Of a stretch of DNA of 6,263 bases, positions 1 through 5,725 are shown in pieces. The DNA is taken from assembly GCA_902787065.1 (NCBI GenBank), contig CADAFA010000052.1, positions 1 through 6,263 of the forward strand, given 5' to 3'. Positions within the stretch are counted from its first letter, which is position 1. Each line of letters begins with the position of its first letter. Origin of the DNA: an uncultured Elusimicrobium sp. (GTDB lineage: Bacteria > Elusimicrobiota > Elusimicrobia > Elusimicrobiales > Elusimicrobiaceae). A model generated the notes under the pieces. The model ran no database searches. It was not told the DNA's origin and worked only from the letters and a program-made list of their open reading frames with translations. The translations under genes and the position numbers were made by a program.

Positions 1-339
1 AAAAATAAATAAAGCTTTCCCTTCTTTTATTACTTTCAAGGCCTGTTTTAAGGATTGCATATCACCGCCTTTTCTATATCTATCTATGGCGATAAAACCA
101 AAACTCTTTAACATCGGCCCGAGTATAGGCACACTCAAAATTTCTTTTTTAATTATATATATAGGGTCCCTTCTTAAACCTACAAAGCCGCCTACAAATG
201 GGGGGTCAAAATTTGACACATGGTTGCACGCCAGTACAACAGCCCCGGTTTTAGGGATATTATCAAGCCCTATAATCTGAACTTTATAGAAGACCCTATA
301 AAAGGTCCTCGCAGTAAATTTTACCAAATTAAGAAGCAT
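1..339 (-). CDS. plsC: 1-acyl-sn-glycerol-3-phosphate acyltransferase (PlsC family), 3' part cut off
   Basis: The visible 113 N-terminal residues match the PlsC/LPLAT family, which transfers a fatty acyl group to lysophosphatidic acid at the inner membrane to make phosphatidic acid. Seen directly: the catalytic HX4D motif as NHVSNFD (His40, Asp45), a substrate-binding block GFIAIDR (about residues 81-87), and the stretch KEGKALFIF at the edge, just where the family's FPEGTR motif should begin. The ATG at 337-339 lies inside the last codons of cmk in another reading frame, giving an 11-base overlap. A GGAG lies about 13 bases upstream, a little far for a normal ribosome binding site, so translational coupling to cmk is likely. 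I place the start here because the frame has a family-typical short N-terminus before the HX4D motif. The frame remains open to base 1, so the protein is truncated only by the window. Confidence 0.9.
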   Translation of the reverse strand, partial: MLLNLVKFTARTFYRVFYKVQIIGLDNIPKTGAVVLACNHVSNFDPPFVGGFVGLRRDPIYIIKKEILSVPILGPMLKSFGFIAIDRYRKGGDMQSLKQALKVIKEGKALFIF

Positions 340-1009
340 TTGTCTGGCTCAACTCCAAAACTTTATTTATTACTTCCTCTAAAGTTAGAGCGGAAGTATC
401 TATTAAAATTGCATCACTTGCCGGCTTTAAAGGGGCAGTTTTACGGGAAGAATCCCTCTCATCACGCGAAATAATTGATTTTAAAATTTCTTCGTAATTT
501 GCCTCTTGGCCTTTTTCCTTTAACTGTAAAACGCGCCTATTAGCACGGGCTTCAGCTGAAGCAACCATATAAAATTTTAAATTTGCATTTGGGGCAATAA
601 CCGTACCGATATCCCGGCCTTCCATAACAAGCCCGCCTTCTCTTGCAAGGGCTTTTTGTTTGTCAGTTATTACTGCCCTGGCTTTCGGTAAAGCTGAGGT
701 TATGCTTGCGGCGCGGGCTACTTCTTCGCTAAGTAAAGCATCACCTAAAAATTGGCCGTCTACTAAGACTTTTAAATTACTGTCGGCTTCCTTTTCAAAG
801 CCCCAAACAATATTTTTGGCAATTTGAAAAACGGCTTCTTCCTCTTGTAAATTAATACCGCTTTTTAAAGCTTTCCACCCCAAACACCTGTACATTATAC
901 CTGTGCTTAAGAAACCAAGCCCGTATTTGCAGGCAAGCGCTTTGCCGACAGAGGTTTTGCCTACTCCTGCAGGCCCGTCGATAGCGATAAGAAGTTTATT
1001 GTTGTTCAT
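329..1009 (-). CDS. cmk: cytidylate (CMP/dCMP) kinase
   Basis: This 226-residue protein has the normal length of the short bacterial cytidylate kinases, which phosphorylate CMP and dCMP with ATP in the cytoplasm. Seen directly: a P-loop GPAGVGKTS (about residues 12-20), the nucleotide-site motif STGIMYR (35-41), the family signature EGRDIGT (130-136), and the lid/arginine-rich segment SRDERDSSR (181-189). The third position before MYR is Ile rather than the frequent Ala, and the preceding residue is Ser rather than Asp. Similar variation exists in the family as I recall it, so activity is still expected. The ATG follows the pilT stop codon after one base, and no recognisable SD precedes it, so translation probably depends on coupling with the upstream gene. 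It is followed by plsC with an 11-base overlap. Confidence 0.96.
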   Translation of the reverse strand: MNNNKLLIAIDGPAGVGKTSVGKALACKYGLGFLSTGIMYRCLGWKALKSGINLQEEEAVFQIAKNIVWGFEKEADSNLKVLVDGQFLGDALLSEEVARAASITSALPKARAVITDKQKALAREGGLVMEGRDIGTVIAPNANLKFYMVASAEARANRRVLQLKEKGQEANYEEILKSIISRDERDSSRKTAPLKPASDAILIDTSALTLEEVINKVLELSQTNAS

Positions 1010-1010
1010 A

Positions 1011-2096
1011 TTATAGTTTAAACCCGTCTACTTCTGCCCCTTTGACCAAAAGTTTTATGGTTTCCGGGGTAGTTGAGAAAGCTAAAGCATTATCCAATGT
1101 TATTTTACCTTGTGCATATAAGCTTGCAAGTGATTTATCAAAAGTACACATGCCGTAATAATCACCGTTTAACATGGCTTTGTTAATTTCAGAAAGCTTA
1201 TTATCTTGTATGCTATTTTTTATTTGGCCGGTAGGGAGCATAATTTCAAGGGCAGGGATTAAACCTCCTCCGACTTTAGGTAGTAATCTTTGGCATATAA
1301 CACCTTTGATCAAATCGGATAATTGGAAACGTATTTGATTTTGCTGTTCAGGGGGATAAGATTCAATCAAACGGGATATTGTTTGTACAGCATCAACAGT
1401 ATGTAAGGTAGAAAAGACCAAATGCCCCATTTCCGCTGCTAAAATAGCAGCGCGGATAACTTCTATATCCCTCAATTCACCTAACATGATTACATCCGGG
1501 TCTTGGCGCATGGCATATCTCAAAGCAGAAGTATAAGATAAAGTATCAGTTCCCAAAGATAATTGGCTCACAATTGCTTTTTGTTCCATGTGAACAAATT
1601 CAATAGGGTCTTCTACTGTTAGAATATGGCAAGCTCTTGTGCGGTTTATTTCGTCTACCATTGCCGCTAAAGTTGAGGATTTGCCTGACCCTGTCATACC
1701 TGTTACTAAAATTATACCCCTTCTGTTTTCAGCCATCTTTTTTAAGGTTTCACCGGGTAAAGATAAATCATCAAAGGTCGGGATTTTTAAAGGTATGTGT
1801 CTTATCGCCATACACATTTTACCGGATTGCCTGTAAATATTGAATCTGAAACGGCCGTGTTCTTTAGCGTCCAAAGCAAAGTCAACACTTAAATTCTTTT
1901 CAAGAAGTTGTTTATCTTTTTCCGTCATTATGGCGGAGGCTATATTTTTTACTTCCTCATTTGTTAGAAAACAATTTTCAATAGCTCTTATTTTACCTTC
2001 TATACGGACAAAGGCATTAGAGTTTCCTCTCACATGTAAGCCTGTGGCTTTATTATCAACTACGGTTTTTAATAAGGTATTTAAACTGATTGCCAT
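1011..2096 (-). CDS. pilT: type IV pilus retraction ATPase, PilT/PilU family
   Basis: A 361-residue secretion-type ATPase. PilT-family proteins are cytoplasmic hexamers at the pilus base that power pilin depolymerisation, and so twitching motility. Domains seen: an N-terminal PAS-like region with a degenerate form of the ASDLHL motif (ATGLHV, 17-22), the linker block IRHIPLKIPTF (98-108), Walker A GMTGSGKSST (133-142), Asp box VEDPIEF (161-167), Walker B DPDVIMLGELRD (199-210, Glu207 the likely catalytic base), and His box GHLVFSTLHT (224-233). The C-terminal region that in classical PilT reads AIRNLIRE is replaced by a weaker QIKNSIQDNK (291-300), and the ending with TFDKSLASLYAQGKI is also compatible with PilU-like paralogues. 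PilT itself, PilU or a PilT2-type paralogue cannot be separated here. An AGGAGG ribosome binding site sits nine bases upstream, inside the end of ftsZ, which supports the ATG. Confidence 0.93.
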   Translation of the reverse strand: MAISLNTLLKTVVDNKATGLHVRGNSNAFVRIEGKIRAIENCFLTNEEVKNIASAIMTEKDKQLLEKNLSVDFALDAKEHGRFRFNIYRQSGKMCMAIRHIPLKIPTFDDLSLPGETLKKMAENRRGIILVTGMTGSGKSSTLAAMVDEINRTRACHILTVEDPIEFVHMEQKAIVSQLSLGTDTLSYTSALRYAMRQDPDVIMLGELRDIEVIRAAILAAEMGHLVFSTLHTVDAVQTISRLIESYPPEQQNQIRFQLSDLIKGVICQRLLPKVGGGLIPALEIMLPTGQIKNSIQDNKLSEINKAMLNGDYYGMCTFDKSLASLYAQGKITLDNALAFSTTPETIKLLVKGAEVDGFKL

Positions 2097-2097
2097 C

Positions 2098-3213
2098 TTA
2101 CTTAACCTCCTGATTTAGCCGCTTTATAGCGGGTAAGTGTTTCCTAAAATCTATGGGAATCCAGCGGTTAGATTCTTGGGTTTTTACATTTTTAGTGGGC
2201 GCTTTAGCATTTGAATCTTTAGGGAAATTTGTTGCTATAACTACCACTTTTAAAGAATCTTTATCTAAACTTTCATCATAAGTCTTACCGATTTTAACAA
2301 GTGCCATACTGCTTGTATATTGTCTGACCGTATTCATGACTTCCCTTTCTTCTATCATGGCAAGTTCGCCGGAATAGTTAAATGATACAAGTAAACCTTT
2401 TGCACCGTTAATATTTGTACTTTCAAGAAGGGGGGATGTTAGCGCTTGTTTTAAAGCGGTTATATGCCTATTCATGCCGGAGGCCTCACCTATACCGATT
2501 AAAGCACAACCGGAATGAAGCATAATGCGTTTTAAATCGTTATAATCGATATTCATTTCACCGGGTTTTATAATAACTTCTGAGATACCTTTTACTGCCT
2601 TTAGTAAAACGTCATCTATTTGTCTATAAGCAGCCTCGTTTGCTGTTTTTTTATCTATGATTTCAAAGATACGTTCGTTAGGTATTATGAGTGTACAATC
2701 TGCGTATTTTTGTAATTCTTCTATACCTTTTTGTGCTCTGTTTGCTTTTAGATAGCCTTCCCAATTAAACGGGCGTGTTACGACAGCAACAACTAAAATA
2801 TTATCTTTATATTTCTCTTTTGCAACTTTTGCTAATACGGGAGCAACGCCTGTTCCTGTCCCACCGCCCATACCTGCGGTGATAAAAAGAAGGTCTGTAT
2901 CTGTAATTAAATCTTCAAGTTCAGCGATAGATTCTTCCGCCGCTTTTTTGCCGAGTTCCGGGTCTCCGCCAACACCGAGGCCTTTAAGTAAATTATTTCC
3001 TACCTGCAAGAGATAGGGGGCTTTGTTCCTTCTTAAATCTTGGGCATCTGTGTTAACTGCAATAAAATCAACGTCAGTAATACCTGCATCCATCATATGA
3101 TTGATTGCATTACCTCCACCGCCGCCGATACCTACACACTTAATTTTGGCCTTTTTACCTTCAAGGCTTTGTAAAGTTCTGAAACTGGCCTCAAATTTAT
3201 TTTGTTCTTCCAT
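2098..3213 (-). CDS. ftsZ: cell division GTPase FtsZ
   Basis: FtsZ is the tubulin-like GTPase that assembles the cytokinetic Z-ring at midcell. Seen in this 371-residue protein: the glycine-rich nucleotide loop GIGGGGGNA (28-36), NTDAQDL (54-60), the tubulin signature GGGTGTG (116-122), a PFNWEG segment (148-153, usually PFxFEG), and the synergy-loop residues NIDYND (221-226), which complete the GTPase site of the next subunit. The catalytic acidic residues are present, so it should be active. The folded core appears to end near residue 330. Only about 20 residues of linker follow before an unusual basic tail, WIPIDFRKHLPAIKR (351-365), in place of the classical DIPxFLR peptide that binds FtsA. 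The ATG follows the ftsA stop after one base, with only a weak GGCGG upstream, so coupling to ftsA is likely. Confidence 0.98.
   Translation of the reverse strand: MEEQNKFEASFRTLQSLEGKKAKIKCVGIGGGGGNAINHMMDAGITDVDFIAVNTDAQDLRRNKAPYLLQVGNNLLKGLGVGGDPELGKKAAEESIAELEDLITDTDLLFITAGMGGGTGTGVAPVLAKVAKEKYKDNILVVAVVTRPFNWEGYLKANRAQKGIEELQKYADCTLIIPNERIFEIIDKKTANEAAYRQIDDVLLKAVKGISEVIIKPGEMNIDYNDLKRIMLHSGCALIGIGEASGMNRHITALKQALTSPLLESTNINGAKGLLVSFNYSGELAMIEEREVMNTVRQYTSSMALVKIGKTYDESLDKDSLKVVVIATNFPKDSNAKAPTKNVKTQESNRWIPIDFRKHLPAIKRLNQEVK
2106..2111 (-). promoter_or_regulatory. ribosome binding site of pilT, embedded in the ftsZ 3' end
   Basis: A perfect AGGAGG on the minus strand, nine bases before the pilT ATG. 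It is made by the Gln-Glu-Val codons at the extreme C-terminus of FtsZ, so the last FtsZ residues and the pilT translation signal share the same bases. Confidence 0.8.
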
Positions 3214-3214
3214 A

Positions 3215-4459
3215 TTAACCGCCGAATAAATCTGAATTTTTAAAGAAATTTGTTACCTTTTTAAGTAGCCCTTTAGAGCGGCTGTCATTTCTTGATGAGC
3301 CGTCTGACATATCCCTTTTTGCTACAAAGTATGCCAAAGAAACTGCCGTAGCGTATTTCGGGTTTAAAAATTCTTTATCACATTCAATTAAATCCCTTTG
3401 AATGGTGGAACAGACAACTTCTTTAATATTTAAACTTGAACGTGCTTGTTCTTGTATCCCCGGCAAAAGGGAACCGCCACCAGTTAAAACGGCAGTACTT
3501 GCGCAGTCAAAAAAGCCGCTTTCCTCCATTTTTTCCTTTACGGCATCAAAAATATCTTGCACGCGAGGGCGGATAATATCAAGCAAATAATCGCGGTTTA
3601 TTGTTGTTTCCTTTTGTCCGTAAAGTGGGGAAATAGTAATTTCTGTTTCACTGCTGTTTGTATCGGGGAAAGCAGTCCCGTAGTTTATTTTGATTTTTTC
3701 CGCTTCTTTGTGGGATATACGCAAAACTTTTGCTATATCGCTTGTAATCAAATCTGAACCCATTTTAATATCATAAGAACATCTTAAAGCACCGTCAACA
3801 TAAATGCCGGCAGAAGTATTATCCCTTCCCAAATCTATTAAAAGGGCCCCCATTTCTTTTTCTTCTTGTGTTAGGACGGCATCTGCCAGGCAAAGTAAGC
3901 CGTAAAAACGGCCGGTTATATCACATTTCGCACGGTCAAAAGCCCTGTTTAAATTATTGAAAGTTGCAGTTAAACCTGTTGTAATGTGCACATCAACATC
4001 TATTGAAGTTGCTTCCATACCTTCGGGGTTTTTTACGGGTTGCCTGTCAATATAAAATCCTTGAGGAACAGTGCTTAAAATTTCTGTATTATTTTTTATT
4101 GGGATACTTTTTGCAGCTGCTATTGCGTGTTCAATATCGTCGGGGGTAATTTCTTTATCTACCCTGGCGATATTAAAGGTTCCTTTACTTGTAAAACTTT
4201 CAATATGTTCCCCGCGCAAAGCAATATATAAAGAGTTAATATCTGCTTGGGTTTTTTCTTCTAAGAAATTTATAGTTTCAAGGATTGTTGCGGTTACTTC
4301 CCGTATATCTGAAACTATTCCGCCTTCAAGGCCTTCGCAAGGGAATTCATCCCCCGCTAAAATTTGCACTACGTTTTTTTGTTGGTCTACCGTCGCAGCC
4401 ACAGCGGTTATCTTTCCCCCGCCGATATCCAATGCCGCTATTAAATTTTGTTTTGCCAT
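3215..4459 (-). CDS. ftsA: cell division protein FtsA, actin-like membrane anchor of FtsZ
   Basis: A 414-residue FtsA of usual length. FtsA is a cytoplasmic actin-fold ATPase that tethers FtsZ filaments to the inner membrane and recruits later division proteins. Seen directly: phosphate-1 loop LDIGGGKITAV (10-20; many homologues have GTSK or GTTK here), the SHS2/1C subdomain region (about 84-160) that replaces actin subdomain 1B, phosphate-2 motif LLIDLGRDNTS (206-216), the adenosine motif VLTGGGSLLPGI (324-335), and a C-terminal amphipathic helix GLLKKVTNFFKNSDLF (397-412) that fits the membrane-targeting sequence. A short hydrophilic stretch (about 383-396) links that helix to the fold. The ATG is preceded by AAGGA with eight-base spacing and follows the ftsQ stop by one base. 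Adjacent ftsQ and ftsZ confirm the assignment. Confidence 0.97.
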   Translation of the reverse strand: MAKQNLIAALDIGGGKITAVAATVDQQKNVVQILAGDEFPCEGLEGGIVSDIREVTATILETINFLEEKTQADINSLYIALRGEHIESFTSKGTFNIARVDKEITPDDIEHAIAAAKSIPIKNNTEILSTVPQGFYIDRQPVKNPEGMEATSIDVDVHITTGLTATFNNLNRAFDRAKCDITGRFYGLLCLADAVLTQEEKEMGALLIDLGRDNTSAGIYVDGALRCSYDIKMGSDLITSDIAKVLRISHKEAEKIKINYGTAFPDTNSSETEITISPLYGQKETTINRDYLLDIIRPRVQDIFDAVKEKMEESGFFDCASTAVLTGGGSLLPGIQEQARSSLNIKEVVCSTIQRDLIECDKEFLNPKYATAVSLAYFVAKRDMSDGSSRNDSRSKGLLKKVTNFFKNSDLFGG

Positions 4460-4460
4460 T

Positions 4461-5282
4461 TTACAAATCCTTATAGTCCTGTGTTAAATAAATTTTACCT
4501 TTATTAAAGTAAGTAAAATCCACATAATACGGGAGGGTAAAATTTTTCCCCGATGAAATCTTAAAAATTTCCGTCAAAGCGGAAAGTTGTTTTTTTACCT
4601 CTTTAAACCCTTTTAATCTAACCGGACCGAACTTTGTTTTAAATTCAGCCGTTTGTTCATTCATATTTATTGAAACATCACCGGTATTTCTTAAAGAGTT
4701 TACACTAATCTCTTTAATAAATTGTACCAATTCTTTGGCCAAATTTTCACTTTCTATTTTAGCATTTAAATAGACATTAAGAAAGCCCCCTTTATTTTGA
4801 GGTTCATCATCTTGGAAAACTTGCCCCTCTTCCGTCAGAAAAATTTTGTCTTGCGGGGTATAAATTTGGGCAAAGGGGGTAAACTTTTTAGCAACAATTA
4901 TAAGTTCTTTTGTAAAAAATTTCCTTGTAACTTTGATATCCTTTATATATTTTATGTTTTCATTTAAAGAGCTTTCCAAATTTTTTGCTTCTTTACTTGA
5001 TAAGATAATTCCCAAATTTATGTTTTTATTTTGGATTTCTGCCTCTATTTGTTTTTTTAAGTTTTCAGTTGGGGCGGAAATAGTGATTGTTTTTATTTGC
5101 CAAGTTAAAGCGGGGGGGAGTTTAATGTTTTCAAAATAAAATTTTCCTTGGTTCCAAAGTAGAAAGCCCCCCTCGGCAAAAGCCAAGACCGTCAAAAATA
5201 TTGCTATTTTTTTGATACGGTTCTTGCGGACCTTGCGCCTGTTTACAGGCCTTGAAAATCTTTTTTTTACGGGTGTGTACAT
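4461..5282 (-). CDS. ftsQ: cell division protein FtsQ/DivIB
   Basis: A 273-residue bitopic membrane protein in the position and with the architecture of FtsQ, the periplasmic scaffold that links early division proteins to the septal synthase complex FtsBL/FtsWI. Seen: a strongly basic cytoplasmic tail (residues 1-25, rich in Lys and Arg), one hydrophobic segment (about 26-43, AIFLTVLAFAEGGFLLW), a POTRA-like region (about 62-133, with ITISAPTENLKKQIEAEI followed by the IKDIKVTRKFFTKELII strand-turn-strand), then a beta-rich domain with FLTEEGQVF (148-156). Sequence conservation in this family is low, so the call rests on architecture plus the neighbouring ftsA and ftsZ. The ATG is the only plausible start: an in-frame TAA lies three codons upstream and the next Met is at residue 207. 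No SD is present, and a promoter-like TATAAT lies immediately upstream. Confidence 0.9.
   Translation of the reverse strand: MYTPVKKRFSRPVNRRKVRKNRIKKIAIFLTVLAFAEGGFLLWNQGKFYFENIKLPPALTWQIKTITISAPTENLKKQIEAEIQNKNINLGIILSSKEAKNLESSLNENIKYIKDIKVTRKFFTKELIIVAKKFTPFAQIYTPQDKIFLTEEGQVFQDDEPQNKGGFLNVYLNAKIESENLAKELVQFIKEISVNSLRNTGDVSINMNEQTAEFKTKFGPVRLKGFKEVKKQLSALTEIFKISSGKNFTLPYYVDFTYFNKGKIYLTQDYKDL
4468..4472 (-). promoter_or_regulatory. ribosome binding site of ftsA
   Basis: AAGGA on the minus strand, eight bases before the ftsA ATG and lying inside the last codons of ftsQ. It supports the chosen ftsA start and means ftsA can be initiated independently of ftsQ. Confidence 0.7.
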
Positions 5283-5290
5283 GTAGTTAC

Positions 5291-5319
5291 ATTATATAAT
5301 ATTAGAGTTATCTTTTTAA
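5291..5319 (-). promoter_or_regulatory. candidate sigma-70-type promoter of the ftsQAZ operon
   Basis: On the minus strand a perfect TATAAT (5291-5296) is preceded, with a 17-base spacer, by TTAAAA (5314-5319), which matches four of six bases of TTGACA. Only eight bases separate the -10 box from the ftsQ ATG, so initiation six to eight bases downstream would start the transcript at or within a couple of bases of the start codon, giving a leaderless or nearly leaderless mRNA. The lack of any SD before this ATG agrees with that. The sequence is AT-rich, so a chance TATAAT is possible. Confidence 0.6.
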
Positions 5320-5335
5320 TACCATTCCTGTAGGG

Positions 5336-5359
5336 AATAGAAAATTTGCAGTTTCTATT
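5336..5359. repeat. hairpin upstream of the ftsQ promoter
   Basis: A perfect 8-bp inverted repeat, AATAGAAA (5336-5343) and TTTCTATT (5352-5359), with an 8-base loop. Overlapping it is a second small one, ATTCC/GGAAT (5324-5328 and 5334-5338). Both lie just upstream of the candidate -35 box, where a regulator could bind. No function can be read from the sequence. Confidence 0.45.
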
Positions 5360-5384
5360 TTCTGTCGGCGGCGTCTTTTTGGTA

Positions 5385-5471
5385 AATTTTGATTTTTCTT
5401 TTCCTAGTGTACCGAGAGTCGCTCCGCTCCCATTCTTCTGGGTACACGTCGTCAAAGTAAAAATCAAAATT
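5385..5471. repeat. 87-nt imperfect palindrome (large hairpin)
   Basis: The outer arms are a perfect 13-bp inverted repeat (AATTTTGATTTTT at 5385-5397, complement at 5459-5471). Inner arms GTGTACC (5407-5413) and GGTACAC (5441-5447) are again perfect, and a few more pairs (AGAG with CTTCT) continue toward the 27-base GC-rich centre. Partial pairing also joins the outer and inner stems. No T-run follows on either strand, so it is not an ordinary intrinsic terminator. The architecture resembles a dispersed palindromic intergenic element. Confidence 0.75.
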
Positions 5472-5491
5472 CTCTCAAAAATACTTGCCGG
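5459..5491. repeat. direct repeat, copy 1 of a 33-bp unit
   Basis: Shares CTCAAAAATACTTGCCGG (5474-5491) exactly with copy 2 and most of the 15 bases before it; four mismatches in 33 bases. Its left part is also the right arm of the 87-nt palindrome. Confidence 0.8.
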
Positions 5492-5519
5492 ATAATGCGC
5501 ACGTTTCGGCTTTATGAAA

Positions 5520-5537
5520 TCTGCTGCGTCGCACAGA
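5520..5537. repeat. short GC-rich palindrome
   Basis: TCTGCTGCG then T then CGCACAGA: the two halves are reverse complements except for one bulged C. It lies within the GC-rich island between the two direct repeats. Confidence 0.5.
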
Positions 5538-5575
5538 AAGGCGCTTGCGCACTATGATTTTGAACCTAAATATTT

Positions 5576-5639
5576 TTTAAAAACTAAAATTTCCTCAAAA
5601 ATACTTGCCGGGTATGGGAATACGATTTGAGTTTTTAAA
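5576..5639. repeat. inverted repeat with 15-bp arms
   Basis: Arms 5576-5590 and 5625-5639 pair at 14 of 15 positions (ten continuous pairs at the base). The loop contains direct-repeat copy 2 and a small inner hairpin GTAT/ATAC (5612-5623). It lies about 90-150 bases downstream of the pilin stop, so it could mark or protect the pilin mRNA 3' end, but it lacks a proper U-tract. Confidence 0.6.
5579..5611. repeat. direct repeat, copy 2 of a 33-bp unit
   Basis: Lies exactly 120 bases from copy 1, without insertions or deletions within the unit. It too sits in the arm of an inverted repeat (5576-5639), so both copies are associated with a palindrome. Confidence 0.8.
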
Positions 5640-5725
5640 TAAAAGTATTTTCTAATATTTACTCCCATATTTTTTAAAGAGGGCGGAGGAATTAAAAATA
5701 TCGTAAAAGTAAACTAAAAATAATT

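Larger units (their letters stand above)
5283..5725. other. 443-base spacer between pilin and ftsQ, filled with repeats
   Basis: No convincing gene is present. The stretch next to the pilin (about 5640-5725) is plain AT-rich sequence without a clear terminator. From about 5336 to 5640 it is a mosaic of inverted and direct repeats, with GC-rich islands (5407-5450 and 5495-5551) unlike the AT-rich surroundings. The end next to ftsQ holds a promoter-like element. The minus strand has a long open frame without an ATG until base 5467 (5267-5551). It overlaps ftsQ and carries one of the repeat copies, so I treat it as non-genic or remnant. Confidence 0.75.

Noticed and set aside
86..474. Two plus-strand open frames opposite plsC and cmk
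   Set aside because: They overlap clear minus-strand enzymes with intact catalytic motifs and have no recognisable domain or SD.
1637..2118. Plus-strand open frames opposite pilT
   Set aside because: Shadows of the conserved PilT-family coding sequence, several overlapping one another.
4071..4487. Plus-strand open frame of 138 codons antisense to ftsA
   Set aside because: It is the shadow of the well-supported ftsA codons, and its hydrophobic, Ser-rich translation is typical of antisense frames.
5407..5447. Intrinsic terminator at the GTGTACC/GGTACAC hairpin
   Set aside because: No T-run follows the stem on either strand; better explained as part of the larger palindrome.
5267..5551. Minus-strand open frame (94 codons, first ATG at 5467) in the spacer, overlapping the ftsQ start
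   Set aside because: No SD, no family resemblance, composed largely of repeat sequence, and it runs over the promoter and start of ftsQ.
5459..5611. CRISPR-like repeat-spacer arrangement
   Set aside because: Only two imperfect copies with an 87-base interval; no array, no leader, no cas genes.
5685..5689. GGAGG on the plus strand as a ribosome binding site
   Set aside because: No start codon at a suitable distance and no open frame follows.
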